In this document: in pieces, positions 9,918 to 19,800 of the stretch
Position numbering within the stretch: the stretch's first letter is position 1
How the letters are laid out: every line of letters begins with the position of its first letter
Source of the DNA: Arcicella aurantiaca
GTDB lineage: Bacteria > Bacteroidota > Bacteroidia > Cytophagales > Spirosomataceae
Reading direction: 5' to 3'
NCBI RefSeq assembly: GCF_003148625.1
Contig: NZ_QGGO01000004.1
Coordinates: forward strand, 123,995 to 187,994
Length of the DNA stretch: 64,000 bases
The notes under the pieces: model-generated
The model's database searches: none
Told to the model about the DNA's origin: nothing
The model's input: only the letters and a program-made list of their open reading frames with translations
Made by a program: the position numbers and the translations under genes

Positions 9918-11126
9918 ATGGCTACAATTGATGTTGTTCTTTTCACTTCAAAGGTATTAAAAAATGGCGAAAGTCCAATTATGGTTCGCTTGATTAAAGA
10001 CCGTAAATCAAAATATATTTCAGTTGGAGAAAGTTGTTCTAAAGCCCTTTGGGACGATAAGAAAAACCTTCCTTCTAAGAAGCATCCTTTGGCAAAAGAA
10101 ATGGTTATTAAAATTGAGAAAACCAAAATGGAAGCCAAACGCCTTCTAATGAAATTGGAGGATGAACAAACGGATTTTTCAGCAGAAGAATTTACCAAGA
10201 AATTAAAGAATCAAAGTAGAAAAACTACGGTGATTCAATTTCTTGATGAAGTGATTGCGGACTTACTCAAAGTTGATAAAGTTGGCAATGCAAATATTCA
10301 TAAAAATCTACGTAACGTTATTCTACGTTTCCGAAATCAAAAAGACTTTACTTTTTCAGAATTAGATGGAGCTTTCCTCAGAAAGTTTGAACAAGATTTT
10401 CGGGAACGTGGTGTCACTGAGGTTTCTATGAGTGTGTATTTTAGAACTTTACGGGCGTTGTATAATCGTGCGATAGTTGAAGATTTTGCAAAGAAAGAAT
10501 CAGACCCTTTTATAGATTTCAAGGTTTCCAAGTTTAATACTAAAACTAAAAAGCGAGCAATCACAAAAGAGGATATTTTAAAAATTGCATCACTACAAAT
10601 TGAAAAGGATACACAACTCTATCATTCCCAAAATGTATTTTTATATAGTTACTATTGTTCTGGGATGAATATCAGCGATATATTGGAATTGCAATGGAAA
10701 GATATTTCTCCTGACAATTTAATGGACTATGAGCGTAACAAAACTCATCAACAAATTAAAGTACAGTTACTACCTCCTGCTAAGAAGATTTTAGCCTATT
10801 ATAGAAAATATAGTGTAGGCGATTATGTTTTTCCTTACTTGGATAAAGCTAAACATAAAACGGAAGTACAAATCAATAACCGAATTAAAAAGGTTACTAA
10901 ACAGATTAACAAGGATTTAAAAACGTTGGCTCAAATGGCAGGAATTGACGTTGTACTAACGACATACGTTGCACGGCACACATTTGCGACTGTATTAAAA
11001 CGTAGCGGTGTTGAAATTTCTAAAATCAGTGAATTATTAGGGCATGATTCTGAGAAAACTACGAAAATTTATTTGGGTGATTTTGAGAATGAAGAATTGT
11101 ATGAGGCTACTTTGAATTTACTTTAA
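9918..11126 (+). CDS. int: Tyrosine recombinase (integrase), IntDOT-like
   Basis: Site-specific recombinase that would integrate and excise the island at tRNA-Asp. The 402 residues comprise an arm-binding N-terminal domain (about 1-95), a core-binding SAM-like domain (about 105-210) and a catalytic domain (about 215-400). The catalytic domain shows YVARHTFATVLKRSG (Arg and the following His), LLGHDSEKTTKIYLG (His and the nucleophilic Tyr), and a beta-hairpin region between them. The position of the first catalytic Arg, in YYCSGMNISDIL, is a Ser. To my knowledge IntDOT of the Bacteroides element CTnDOT also has Ser there, so this need not mean loss of activity. The gene sits just inside the left end and is followed after 9 bp by the DUF1016 gene. 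Confidence 0.93.
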   Translation: MATIDVVLFTSKVLKNGESPIMVRLIKDRKSKYISVGESCSKALWDDKKNLPSKKHPLAKEMVIKIEKTKMEAKRLLMKLEDEQTDFSAEEFTKKLKNQSRKTTVIQFLDEVIADLLKVDKVGNANIHKNLRNVILRFRNQKDFTFSELDGAFLRKFEQDFRERGVTEVSMSVYFRTLRALYNRAIVEDFAKKESDPFIDFKVSKFNTKTKKRAITKEDILKIASLQIEKDTQLYHSQNVFLYSYYCSGMNISDILELQWKDISPDNLMDYERNKTHQQIKVQLLPPAKKILAYYRKYSVGDYVFPYLDKAKHKTEVQINNRIKKVTKQINKDLKTLAQMAGIDVVLTTYVARHTFATVLKRSGVEISKISELLGHDSEKTTKIYLGDFENEELYEATLNLL

Positions 11127-11135
11127 AATAAGAAT

Positions 11136-12218
11136 ATGAATTTTGACCAACTTATTGAGAATATTGAATTAACGCACAATTTCTTCCAAGCTCGTGCGAG
11201 TAAACAAGTAGATGAAAATTTTACGCTAAGAAACTGGCTTATAGGCTATTACATTATTGAGTTTGAATTGAATGGACAAGACAGAGCCGTTTATGGGGCA
11301 AAAATAATTCTATCTATTGCCAAGCGAGTAAAACACATCAAAGGGTTGTCAAATAGCAATCTTTATACTTTTAAAGCATTCTATCAAGTCTATCCTCAGA
11401 TTTCGCAAACACTGTCTGCGAAATTGAAAGGCTCTGATTTACAATTATCGCCTTCAATTTTCCAGACACTGTCTGGAAAATTGGAAACTATTGAATCCTA
11501 CCCACCTGAAATCCTACTTTCACGGCTCAGTTTCTCTCATTTTGTAGAGTTAATTCAGTTAGATTCTGAGATTAAAAGACGGTTTTATGAAGTGCAAATC
11601 ATTCAAAGTTCTTGGTCAGTGCGAGCATTAGAAAGAGCAATAAATACACTCCTTTTTGAAAGAACTGGACTTTCAACAGATAAAAAAGGAGTTATTAAAA
11701 GCCATAAAGATAAAACACCAGAAACAGCAAAGGATTTACTTAGAAGCCCTGTGCTATTGGAGTTTTTAGGATTACAAGAAAGAAAAAAGATTTCTGAAAA
11801 TCAGTTAGAAACTGCAATCATTGACCATTTACAAGACTTTTTGATTGAAATGGGCAGAGGTTTTTGTTTTGAGGCACGCCAAAGAAGAATAACTTTTGAT
11901 AACGAACATTACTATATTGATTTGGTATTTTACCATAGAATTCTGCGGTGTAATATTTTGATTGACCTCAAAGTTGGAAAGTTTAGTCACGCTGACGCTG
12001 GGCAAATGAATTTCTATCTGAATTACTACAAGGATAATGAAATGACAGAACACGATAATCCACCTATCGGATTAATCTTGTGTGCTAATAAAAACGATAC
12101 TTTTGTGGAATACACATTGGGAGGAATAGATAACGATATTTTTGTTTCAAAATACCTCATTGAATTACCAAAAATTGAGGACTTGAAACGGTTAATTGAG
12201 ACGGATATGAAGAAATGA
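11136..12218 (+). CDS. DUF1016 (YhcG-type) PDDEXK nuclease-domain protein
   Basis: The 360-residue protein has the DUF1016 N-terminal helical domain (about 5-130; FTLRNWLIGYYIIEFELNG, and further on SNLYTFKAFYQVYP) and a C-terminal PD-(D/E)xK nuclease fold (about 240-335). Active-site candidates are Asp in YYIDLVFYHR and Asp-x-Lys in ILIDLKVGKF, followed by the typical AGQMNFYLNYY. Such proteins are widespread on plasmids, phages and islands; their role is not settled, with restriction- or recombination-related nuclease activity proposed. It starts 9 bp after the integrase stop, so it is probably co-transcribed with int. In place of the usual ExK the second motif reads DLK, which is common in this family as far as I recall. 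Confidence 0.85.
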   Translation: MNFDQLIENIELTHNFFQARASKQVDENFTLRNWLIGYYIIEFELNGQDRAVYGAKIILSIAKRVKHIKGLSNSNLYTFKAFYQVYPQISQTLSAKLKGSDLQLSPSIFQTLSGKLETIESYPPEILLSRLSFSHFVELIQLDSEIKRRFYEVQIIQSSWSVRALERAINTLLFERTGLSTDKKGVIKSHKDKTPETAKDLLRSPVLLEFLGLQERKKISENQLETAIIDHLQDFLIEMGRGFCFEARQRRITFDNEHYYIDLVFYHRILRCNILIDLKVGKFSHADAGQMNFYLNYYKDNEMTEHDNPPIGLILCANKNDTFVEYTLGGIDNDIFVSKYLIELPKIEDLKRLIETDMKK

Positions 12219-12297
12219 TTGTATCATAAAACACCAAAATACTCAAAATTAACTTTAAATTTGAAAACTGAAACTAAGGGAAAAAATATAAAAAATC

Positions 12298-12453
12298 ATG
12301 GGATTAGTAGAAGAACCTTTAAATATTGACTTGGTGGTTAATAGCAACGCCAATGCTCAGGAATTAGAAAAAATTGATTTAATGATTCAACAAATAAAGA
12401 TGAAAAATAAACCTTTGGCTCATAGAGTTAAAGCTAAAAAGATATTAGCTTAG
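12298..12453 (+). CDS. Small hypothetical protein (51 aa)
   Basis: A 51-codon frame starting with MGLVEEPLNIDLVV and ending in a basic stretch (HRVKAKKILA). It has no family I recognise. It is preceded by a purine-rich stretch, lies 79 bp after the DUF1016 gene and is followed 30 bp later by a good terminator hairpin. This makes a short coding unit plausible. A degraded copy of its 3' end and of the terminator follows at about 12723-12800, which suggests the segment was once duplicated. Confidence 0.5.
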   Translation: MGLVEEPLNIDLVVNSNANAQELEKIDLMIQQIKMKNKPLAHRVKAKKILA

Positions 12454-12483
12454 TTTGTATTTGCCAATGTATGAATTGTTGTG

Positions 12484-12505
12484 AAGCCACTTTCGAGTGG
12501 CTTTT
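12484..12505 (+). terminator. Rho-independent terminator after the 51-aa gene
   Basis: Perfect 8-bp stem AAGCCACT / AGTGGCTT with a TTCG tetraloop, then a short T run. It would end transcripts from int, the DUF1016 gene and the 51-aa gene. Confidence 0.8.
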
Positions 12506-13445
12506 CTGATTTAGTGCAATTTCCGAAAACTATTTTCGGAAATTATAAAGTGTATTATTGTCTATTCAAAGAAACTTGCAAGTTGTATTCCGTTTTGGCA
12601 TGATAAATCTTATGTAACTGAAAGTCTTTTTTAAAAGAAATTGACGAATATGCACACCACCAATATGATTTATAAATAATTAAGCATTTAGCCTTGTCGT
12701 TTTTATGTACCATTTATGTGGTAAAAAATAAACCTCTGGCTAATTGACATGGTACGTATTTACCATATATGAATTATAAAACTACTCGAAAGTGGCTTTT
12801 ACTCTAATAAATCTGTTGAAATAATTGGCGAAATAGGAAGACTTCTTTTATAAAAATTATCAAATAAAAATATTTACAGTCCTTAAAAAATTAACACTCC
12901 ACAAACTGCAACGTTTACTAAAAACTATAATGAGACAAATTATACAAAGTACATCGCAATCAAGTTAAATCATCCGCATTGACAATTACATTATAGAAAA
13001 AATTAGTATAAAACCCTCAGATGAAGACAGATAACTTCAATAAAATTACTGTTATAGACTCCGAATAATAAAAATCAAAAAAATAGCATCACATTCTGTA
13101 TTATATTCAATAATTATTTACTAAAATTGTAGATAATCAAAATCCTTCGATTGTCGTTCTATTTTCTTATTTCATAATTAAATCTTGATTGGGTATTTCA
13201 GAGGAATAATACACACTATTTCTTCAATTCTATTATTTAGCCTAAATTAAAGAGTCAATAATTATTTTAAGGAGAAGTTCACAGACAAACACCATACTTG
13301 CAGAGTTTGGGAAGTAATGATTATAACCATTTTCTCTAAAACAACCCTTATAATTTATTCATAAAAAATCACAAAGTTTTTTATAGAACTCCTGTTTAAA
13401 GAGAATACCTATTTTATCTTACTCCCAAAATAAAATACCTTTATA
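12506..13445. other. Long intergenic region upstream of the seven-gene operon
   Basis: Nearly 1 kb of AT-rich sequence without a convincing gene on either strand. It contains a small inverted repeat (TTTCCGAAAA...TTTTCGGAAA near 12522) and, at about 12723-12800, a decayed copy of the end of the 51-aa gene plus half of its terminator (GAAAGTGGCTTTT). The rest is unexplained and presumably holds the promoter and any regulatory sites of the operon at 13446. Such long leaders are unusual on this otherwise compact island. Confidence 0.55.
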
Positions 13446-14939
13446 ATGAGATACCTAATTCTAATAACAATTGCACTTCTAATTACCTCATGCACTACAC
13501 CTTGTGACACTCTTCAAGAGAAAATAACTGATGCAATAAAAACTGACAAACAAATTACATCAGAATCAATAATAACATTCAAAACATTTATCCTTAATAA
13601 TAAAGAAGATTTCAAAGATTGCCAACCCGATTTAATCGTTAACGATGCTGTTAATGATAATTCCTTATTGTCGCTAATTAAAAAGAATGAACTCTATATT
13701 AAGGTATCGAAGAAAAAAGAGGTTAGGATAGCTCTTACAGGAGAACAGACCATAATTGGAGCAATAATACCTAAGCTATATTTAGAGAGTAGTGGAAGTA
13801 TGTTCTTCTATGACAAACCAAATGGAGATGGACAATTCAAAACTGTAATAACTTCATTGTTAAACAATTTCGATGTTGTTTCTCCAGAAGCTAATAAAAT
13901 CTATGTTGTAAATGACAAGGTTTATCCAATAGATAGAACCTTTACTGATTTGGCAGAAAGCAATGATATTTTTAAATATACCAAAGGAATTGGGAATCCA
14001 AACTTTACAGATTTCAACAAAATATTCAAGACAATTTTAAATGACTTGAGTGAAGGGGAAGTAAGCATAATGTTTTCTGATTTAATTTACTCTACTCCTA
14101 ATATGACTGGTAAAAAAGATGAGAGAATTGTAATTGAAGCACAACAATTAACAGAGAATGTATTTCATGACTATGCACAAGATTATTCAGTTTTAGTATT
14201 AAAATTCAATGGTGATTACGATGGAAAATATTATGCTCATAATGCACCTCCTTTTGAATACAGAAATAAAACAAGACCATACTATGTAAGTATTTTTGCA
14301 AAAAATGCTACGATGAAGAAGTTCTTGGAGGATGATAATTATAAAGTATCAAGAGATTGGGTGAAATATACTGGTTTTGAAAATTTTCATTTATTCTCTA
14401 ATAATGTCAATCTTTTTAAGCCCTATTATACAGTATTACTACATGACAAGGATAATGAAGGGGACATCGAACAAGATGATGATGAAGTAGTATCAAAAAG
14501 TAAAGTTGTTAAGACTCTACAAAATGTCAGAGTAGATAGTGATAGTAAAAAGCTTACAATCAATGTGTTAGTTGATTTGTCTAAATTATATCTTCCTAAT
14601 GAGATTAAAGAAGACATTAATAACTATAAAGTAGAGTGTACCCAACCTTTTGTACTTGACAAAATAACGCCTATTAAACACACGGATGGTACTCATAAAT
14701 TTACATTAAGTAGTAGCCGTAATGTAGGAGGAAAACGTGATTTATATTTAAAGTTCAAGCGAAACTTTCCGCCCAAATGGATTGAAGAATCTAATACGAT
14801 TCACGACCAATCTGACAAAATTCCTAATTTTGAACATACCACTTATGGTATTAAAAATATGCTTGGAGGCATTGATAGAGCATATAATCCTAATCAAGAA
14901 GAATATTTTTATAAAATCACTTTACAATTAAATAATTAA
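13446..14939 (+). CDS. Lipoprotein with vWA-like domain (operon gene 1)
   Basis: A lipoprotein signal is clear: MRYLILITIALLITSC, with the lipobox Cys at residue 16. This predicts export and lipid anchoring, probably at the outer membrane. From about residue 105 the chain resembles a von Willebrand A domain with a metal-site (MIDAS) pattern: LESSGSM in place of DxSxS, a Thr in GNPNFTDFNKI and an Asp in SIMFSDLIYS. The first Asp appears to be Glu, so metal binding is uncertain. The C-terminal third (about 340-497) is beta-rich without a recognised family. It is the first gene of a tight seven-gene operon, with a 4-bp gap to the next gene. The fold assignment is by motif only. Confidence 0.7.
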   Translation: MRYLILITIALLITSCTTPCDTLQEKITDAIKTDKQITSESIITFKTFILNNKEDFKDCQPDLIVNDAVNDNSLLSLIKKNELYIKVSKKKEVRIALTGEQTIIGAIIPKLYLESSGSMFFYDKPNGDGQFKTVITSLLNNFDVVSPEANKIYVVNDKVYPIDRTFTDLAESNDIFKYTKGIGNPNFTDFNKIFKTILNDLSEGEVSIMFSDLIYSTPNMTGKKDERIVIEAQQLTENVFHDYAQDYSVLVLKFNGDYDGKYYAHNAPPFEYRNKTRPYYVSIFAKNATMKKFLEDDNYKVSRDWVKYTGFENFHLFSNNVNLFKPYYTVLLHDKDNEGDIEQDDDEVVSKSKVVKTLQNVRVDSDSKKLTINVLVDLSKLYLPNEIKEDINNYKVECTQPFVLDKITPIKHTDGTHKFTLSSSRNVGGKRDLYLKFKRNFPPKWIEESNTIHDQSDKIPNFEHTTYGIKNMLGGIDRAYNPNQEEYFYKITLQLNN

Positions 14940-14943
14940 ATAC

Positions 14944-15375
14944 ATGGACAGATTTCTGTTGCCTATTTATAAGGCTCTATTTAACAAACAATTAGTTGAA
15001 GACATCTACAATAGATTTTTGCCTACCGATTTTTTCTGGATATTGATAGCTGTTACATTGTCAGGATGTTTCTTCTTTTATAAAAACCCTCTTAGCTTTC
15101 GTACTTGGTTTTATAAAACCAGTCATTGGTTTACTACGGGCATAATAACAGCATTTATTTGCTTAGTATGGAGCATAATTATTTGCTTACTGCAAGCACA
15201 AAAAATGCTACCAAGAGATGAAAATGACCCGACTTTAGGAGAATACTTCGATAGTGGGTTCTCAACTTTCTTATCTTTCGGATTTGGGATTGGGGTTATT
15301 TCTTTTATTCTTTTTTCCCTGTTTTCAATCGGATTGCGTTATATTAGTTTAAACGCTCGTAAAACTCCTTTTTAA
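14944..15375 (+). CDS. Three-helix inner-membrane protein (operon gene 2)
   Basis: The 143-residue protein has three clear hydrophobic segments: about 29-46 (WILIAVTLSGCFFFY), 63-84 (GIITAFICLVWSIIICLLQ) and 108-131 (GFGIGVISFILFSLFSIGL). I recognise no family. It lies 4 bp after the vWA-like lipoprotein gene and 10 bp before the tubulin-like gene. It could anchor the cytoplasmic NTPases of the operon to the inner membrane. Membrane topology is inferred; function is unknown. Confidence 0.75.
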   Translation: MDRFLLPIYKALFNKQLVEDIYNRFLPTDFFWILIAVTLSGCFFFYKNPLSFRTWFYKTSHWFTTGIITAFICLVWSIIICLLQAQKMLPRDENDPTLGEYFDSGFSTFLSFGFGIGVISFILFSLFSIGLRYISLNARKTPF

Positions 15376-15385
15376 TCTAAATACT

Positions 15386-16870
15386 ATGTCGAACCTATAT
15401 ATTTTTGCTGTTGGTGGAACAGGCTCACGAGTTGTAAAAGCACTAACGATGTTGCTTGCATCTGGTGTAGAGATGAACAACACAAATACCATAATTCCAA
15501 TCATTGTTGACCCTCATAGAGGGAATAAAGACTTACAACGTACTGAAAATGTCTTAAAAGAATATCAAGAAATACGTAATAGTCTTGTTCAACAGCCTCA
15601 AAGTGGTGATTTTTTTTGCACTAAGATTGCTACTTTAAAGGATATGGTTGATAATGCAGACCTTATTGCAAGTAGCTATATATTCGAGCTTAAAGGTGTA
15701 GCAAATGAAAAATTCAAGGATTATATTGACTTTGCCAGTTTAGACGATTCTAATAAAGCTCTTGCCAGCTTATTATTTTCTGAAAAAAACTTAGACACTG
15801 AAATGGATATTGGCTTTGTTGGTAACCCTAATATTGGCAGTGTAGTGCTTAATCAGTTTAAAGAGTCGAACGAATTTCAATATTTTGCTTCTAACTTTAA
15901 AGCTAATGACAGAATTTTTATTATTAGTTCTATTTTTGGAGGTACTGGTGCCGCAGGGTTTCCAATTATACTTAAAAACATTAGAGGAGCAACTAATCAA
16001 GTTCCCAATAGTAGCTTTTTAAATAATGCAATAATTGGAGCTGTCTCTGTGATGCCCTATTTTGGGGTTTTACCATCAACGGACAAAACTATTGACAAAG
16101 CTACTTTTATCTCAAAAACTAAGTCTGCCCTACAATATTATACCAAAGGAGTAAATCCCTCTGTAAACAAAATGTATTACATCGGTGAAGCCCATAATAA
16201 AGATTATCAAAATGACCCAGGAGAAGGAGGGCAAAAAAATGATGCACACTTTGTGGAAATGGCAGCAGCTCTGAGTATTGTAGATTTCATGAATACCCCT
16301 GATGCTATGTTACAAGTCAATTTGGGACAGCCAACAAACCCTACTTTTAGCGAATTCGCAATAAAAAATGATACTGACCCTATCAAAATGACAGACATTA
16401 GTGCTGCAACTAATCGAATTATAAGTTTACCTCTTTCTAAAATGACATTCATGAAAAAATACATGGATGCACAAATTAGTAAATCGTTGGGAAACGTTAG
16501 CTGGAGTAAATCTGCACCTACGATTGATAAAGACTTCACTACAGGTTCTTTTTATAAAACATTAGAATCTTTTTTAAATAGCTACAAAGAGTGGTTAATC
16601 GAAATGGGACGTAACCAACGAGCCTTCCAACCATTCCTTCTTGGAAATGAAAGTTTAGCAGACACTATTAATCAAGTAAAACCAAGTGCATCAAGTGGTT
16701 TAAAATCTTTTTTTACCCCTGACGTTGACTTCAATTCGTTTGATGAGTTTTTGACAAAAGAGAATAAAAAAGAAGTCTCTTTTGTAAATGCTGAAGTGAA
16801 ATTCTTATCTCTTTTCAACAAAGGGACACAACAATTACTAAAAGAAAGATTTTTCAATTTATTCTCATAA
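15386..16870 (+). CDS. Tubulin/FtsZ-like NTP-binding protein (operon gene 3)
   Basis: The 494-residue protein has the layout of the tubulin/FtsZ superfamily. A glycine-rich strand-loop occurs at residues 5-16 (YIFAVGGTGSRV), and a second loop matching the tubulin signature at 181-193 (SSIFGGTGAAGFP), where FtsZ has GGGTGTG. The length suits the tubulin-like families found in bacterial gene clusters rather than cell-division FtsZ. It would be a cytoplasmic GTPase, possibly polymerising. It is followed after 3 bp by the actin-like ATPase gene. A tubulin-type and an actin-type NTPase as direct neighbours, beside a vWA-like protein, recalls published predictions of tubulin-family membrane-remodelling clusters. 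It could also be a non-polymerising Rossmann-type GTPase. Confidence 0.75.
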   Translation: MSNLYIFAVGGTGSRVVKALTMLLASGVEMNNTNTIIPIIVDPHRGNKDLQRTENVLKEYQEIRNSLVQQPQSGDFFCTKIATLKDMVDNADLIASSYIFELKGVANEKFKDYIDFASLDDSNKALASLLFSEKNLDTEMDIGFVGNPNIGSVVLNQFKESNEFQYFASNFKANDRIFIISSIFGGTGAAGFPIILKNIRGATNQVPNSSFLNNAIIGAVSVMPYFGVLPSTDKTIDKATFISKTKSALQYYTKGVNPSVNKMYYIGEAHNKDYQNDPGEGGQKNDAHFVEMAAALSIVDFMNTPDAMLQVNLGQPTNPTFSEFAIKNDTDPIKMTDISAATNRIISLPLSKMTFMKKYMDAQISKSLGNVSWSKSAPTIDKDFTTGSFYKTLESFLNSYKEWLIEMGRNQRAFQPFLLGNESLADTINQVKPSASSGLKSFFTPDVDFNSFDEFLTKENKKEVSFVNAEVKFLSLFNKGTQQLLKERFFNLFS

Positions 16871-16873
16871 ACC

Positions 16874-19800
16874 ATGACCAAGGTAATAGCATATCATAAC
16901 AATGCCAATGGCGACCACTGGTTTAAGTCAAGCCAATATGGAAAAAGTGAAATCGAGGCAATCAAAGACCCCGAAGGCGGAAATACATTAAACCCTCCTA
17001 CCTCAATCCCAAGTCCATTCGCTCGGTTTGACTTGGTTAGAGCGGCTTTTGCTAATTTATCTCGAAATCCTAATTTAAAAGGAACTCCCAACGATGAACG
17101 TTTAGTGTCTGAAGCATTGGATGTAGCTCTTTTATTTTTTAACTATGATAAAATCAAGGATAAGGTTAAAATTATTCCTTGGAGTGTTGATAAAAATAAT
17201 GGCAATTTGGGAAACCTTCTGAACCCAAAATCATCTGAAGGTCATAAGCGTTTGGGGAAGGTACTCGAATTATACCTTAATCAAGATGCTAATATCTATA
17301 ACTTTGATAAGCTTAACCGACTTTTTATTTTACAATATCAAGGTAAAATTGTTGGCGGAACTTCGCCTTCTACTTTATTTTTTTCTTCTGCGAATGATTT
17401 GTCAGCTTTAGGATTAGCATTTGATACTCAGTTATTTGACAAGACTTACACTCCACTTTACAAAAGAGATATTGATTATCAAAAATTTTGGTATTGCCTG
17501 AAACTTCAAAATAACTTTAGAACTTATTTTAGAGAAATTGACGACTATTTGGAAAATAGCTTTAAGGCTCTTGAGAAACATAATCCTACTTTATATCATC
17601 AACATATTTGTTCACAAAACGGGGAATTATTATTAAAGCAAGGAGATTATAGCCAATTGTTTGAACAATTAAATGCAGGACAGCAAGGAAACATAGTAGA
17701 GGTATTAGATATTCCAATTTGTAAACGAAAGGTCGTAGCTTCTGATGTAGAAAAAATTAGTGATTTTGTAATTGATACAACAAAGTATAGAAAGTTATTT
17801 CCAAATGAACCAATTCCCTTGGTTTTACAGAATAACTACCACAAATCTCTACAATACACTCAAGCTAAATGGAAAAATGGATTAGAAATACCTTCATTTG
17901 TCGCAGAAGATTGGCGTAAAAATGAAAGACAGTTACCTGCTCAAAGTGAAAATTACCCTTGGCTTACCGTAAGTGATTTACTCGAACCATACCTTATTCG
18001 TGTTAAATACCCTATTAATACTCAAGATTTCTGGGTAGGTAACTTATACAATTTGCCCGATAATGATAAAGCTGGTTATCTGTTACCAATTAAAAATACG
18101 TTTTTTGAGTTTTTTGATATAGAAGATTTAAAGAACGGGAACGGGAAAGTAAAAGTACAAATCAAAGAAGGTCATGGGCATTCTATTGACGTAAGCCTAC
18201 AAATTCCCATAAAGGGAGATGCTTCTAAGCTTCGTAATGAATACATTACTTTAGAGCGAAGTTATATATTTATTGACCCTAATGAACCTCTAACTGAACC
18301 TAACCTTAAAGAAAATATAGGATATATTGTTGAGCAAACTTTCGGTTTATCAATGTATCCCTTCATAAAATCTGGTAATGAAAAAATTAATGCTGACTAT
18401 CGTGTCCAACTAATCGAAGATTTAGACCAGTATGATAGTATTAAGTTGCAGTTTTATGAGCTTTCAGAAGTGAAAGAAGTGAATACTCTTGAAAAAAAAC
18501 GAAGTGATGCGGGCGACTCTGTAATTTCTAAATACTATGCTTTAGAAAATGAATTTGATTATATCTCATTTGATATTTCAAATAATAACTTATCATTAAA
18601 AGCTATAATGATTCCGAATTGGAATTTATACAATGGTGGAACAGATACACTAAGTTTTGCCATAGATTTTGGAACAACTAATACACATATTGAATTCAAG
18701 AAAAACAATTCAGAATCATCTCCCTTTCAATTTGGTAGAAGACAAGTAGCCTTAATGATGGATTTGAATTACTATCAGAATTCACTTGCGGGTTTTAATG
18801 AGCAAATTAAAAGCCGATTTGATTTTGAATTTTTACCAATTATGATTGGGCAGGATATTGAATATAGCTTTCCTTTAAGGTCAGTAATAGCCCAGCCCAA
18901 AGACTTTAGTGGACAAGCACATACTCTTATTGATATAAATACTCCATTTTATTATGAAAAAAGAAATACTCGTGATAGAGATAGAATTACTCCAAACTTA
19001 AAATGGATTCCAAGAGATGCAAAATCAGAACTACAAGTATATCATTTTTTAGAAGAGCTTATCATGATGATAAGAAATAAGGTCTTATTGGAAGGGGGAA
19101 ATCTTAGTGCAACCAAAATTTACTGGTTCTACCCTTCAAGTATGACTCGTGGTAGAAAAGGTAAGCTTAAAGAAAAATGGGACGAATTATTTAGAAAACA
19201 TATTACAAACCGTTCAGATGCCAAACCAATAGAAATATTGGAATCTATCGCACCATTTTATCATTATCAAAATGTCAATACGCAAATAAATACATCATCC
19301 GCCGTATCTATTGATATTGGTGGTGGAAGTTCTGACATAGCTATTTATAGAGACAATCGTCCAGTTTATTTAACATCATTCCGTTTTGCAGGAAATGCCA
19401 TATATGGCGATTTTTTGCTTGAACGTGGTGCAAAAAATAATGGATTTGTCAATAGATACAAGCAATATTTTGAAGAACTATTAGAAACCAATACTGATTT
19501 AGAGAATTTTAATAATAAATTATTAGAGGATAATTGCTCTGAAGAAATTATTTCATTTTGGTTTGGACTCGAAAAAAACCGGCACAGCACAAATGATAAA
19601 AACCGATGGTCTTTCAATAAGCAACTATCAAAAGATGATAATTTACGTATCGTATTTTTATTGTTTTATACTGCCAGTGTCTATCATGTTGTTAAATTAA
19701 TGGTTGCTAATAACTTCGATAAACCACGTACAATTACTTTTAGTGGTACAGGTGCAAAAATGTTAGATATTATTACTGGAGATGCCCAGATTTTGGAAGA

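Noticed and set aside
15386-16870. Cell-division FtsZ
   Set aside because: It lacks the exact GGGTGTG signature and other FtsZ motifs, and lies in an island operon, not in the division cluster.
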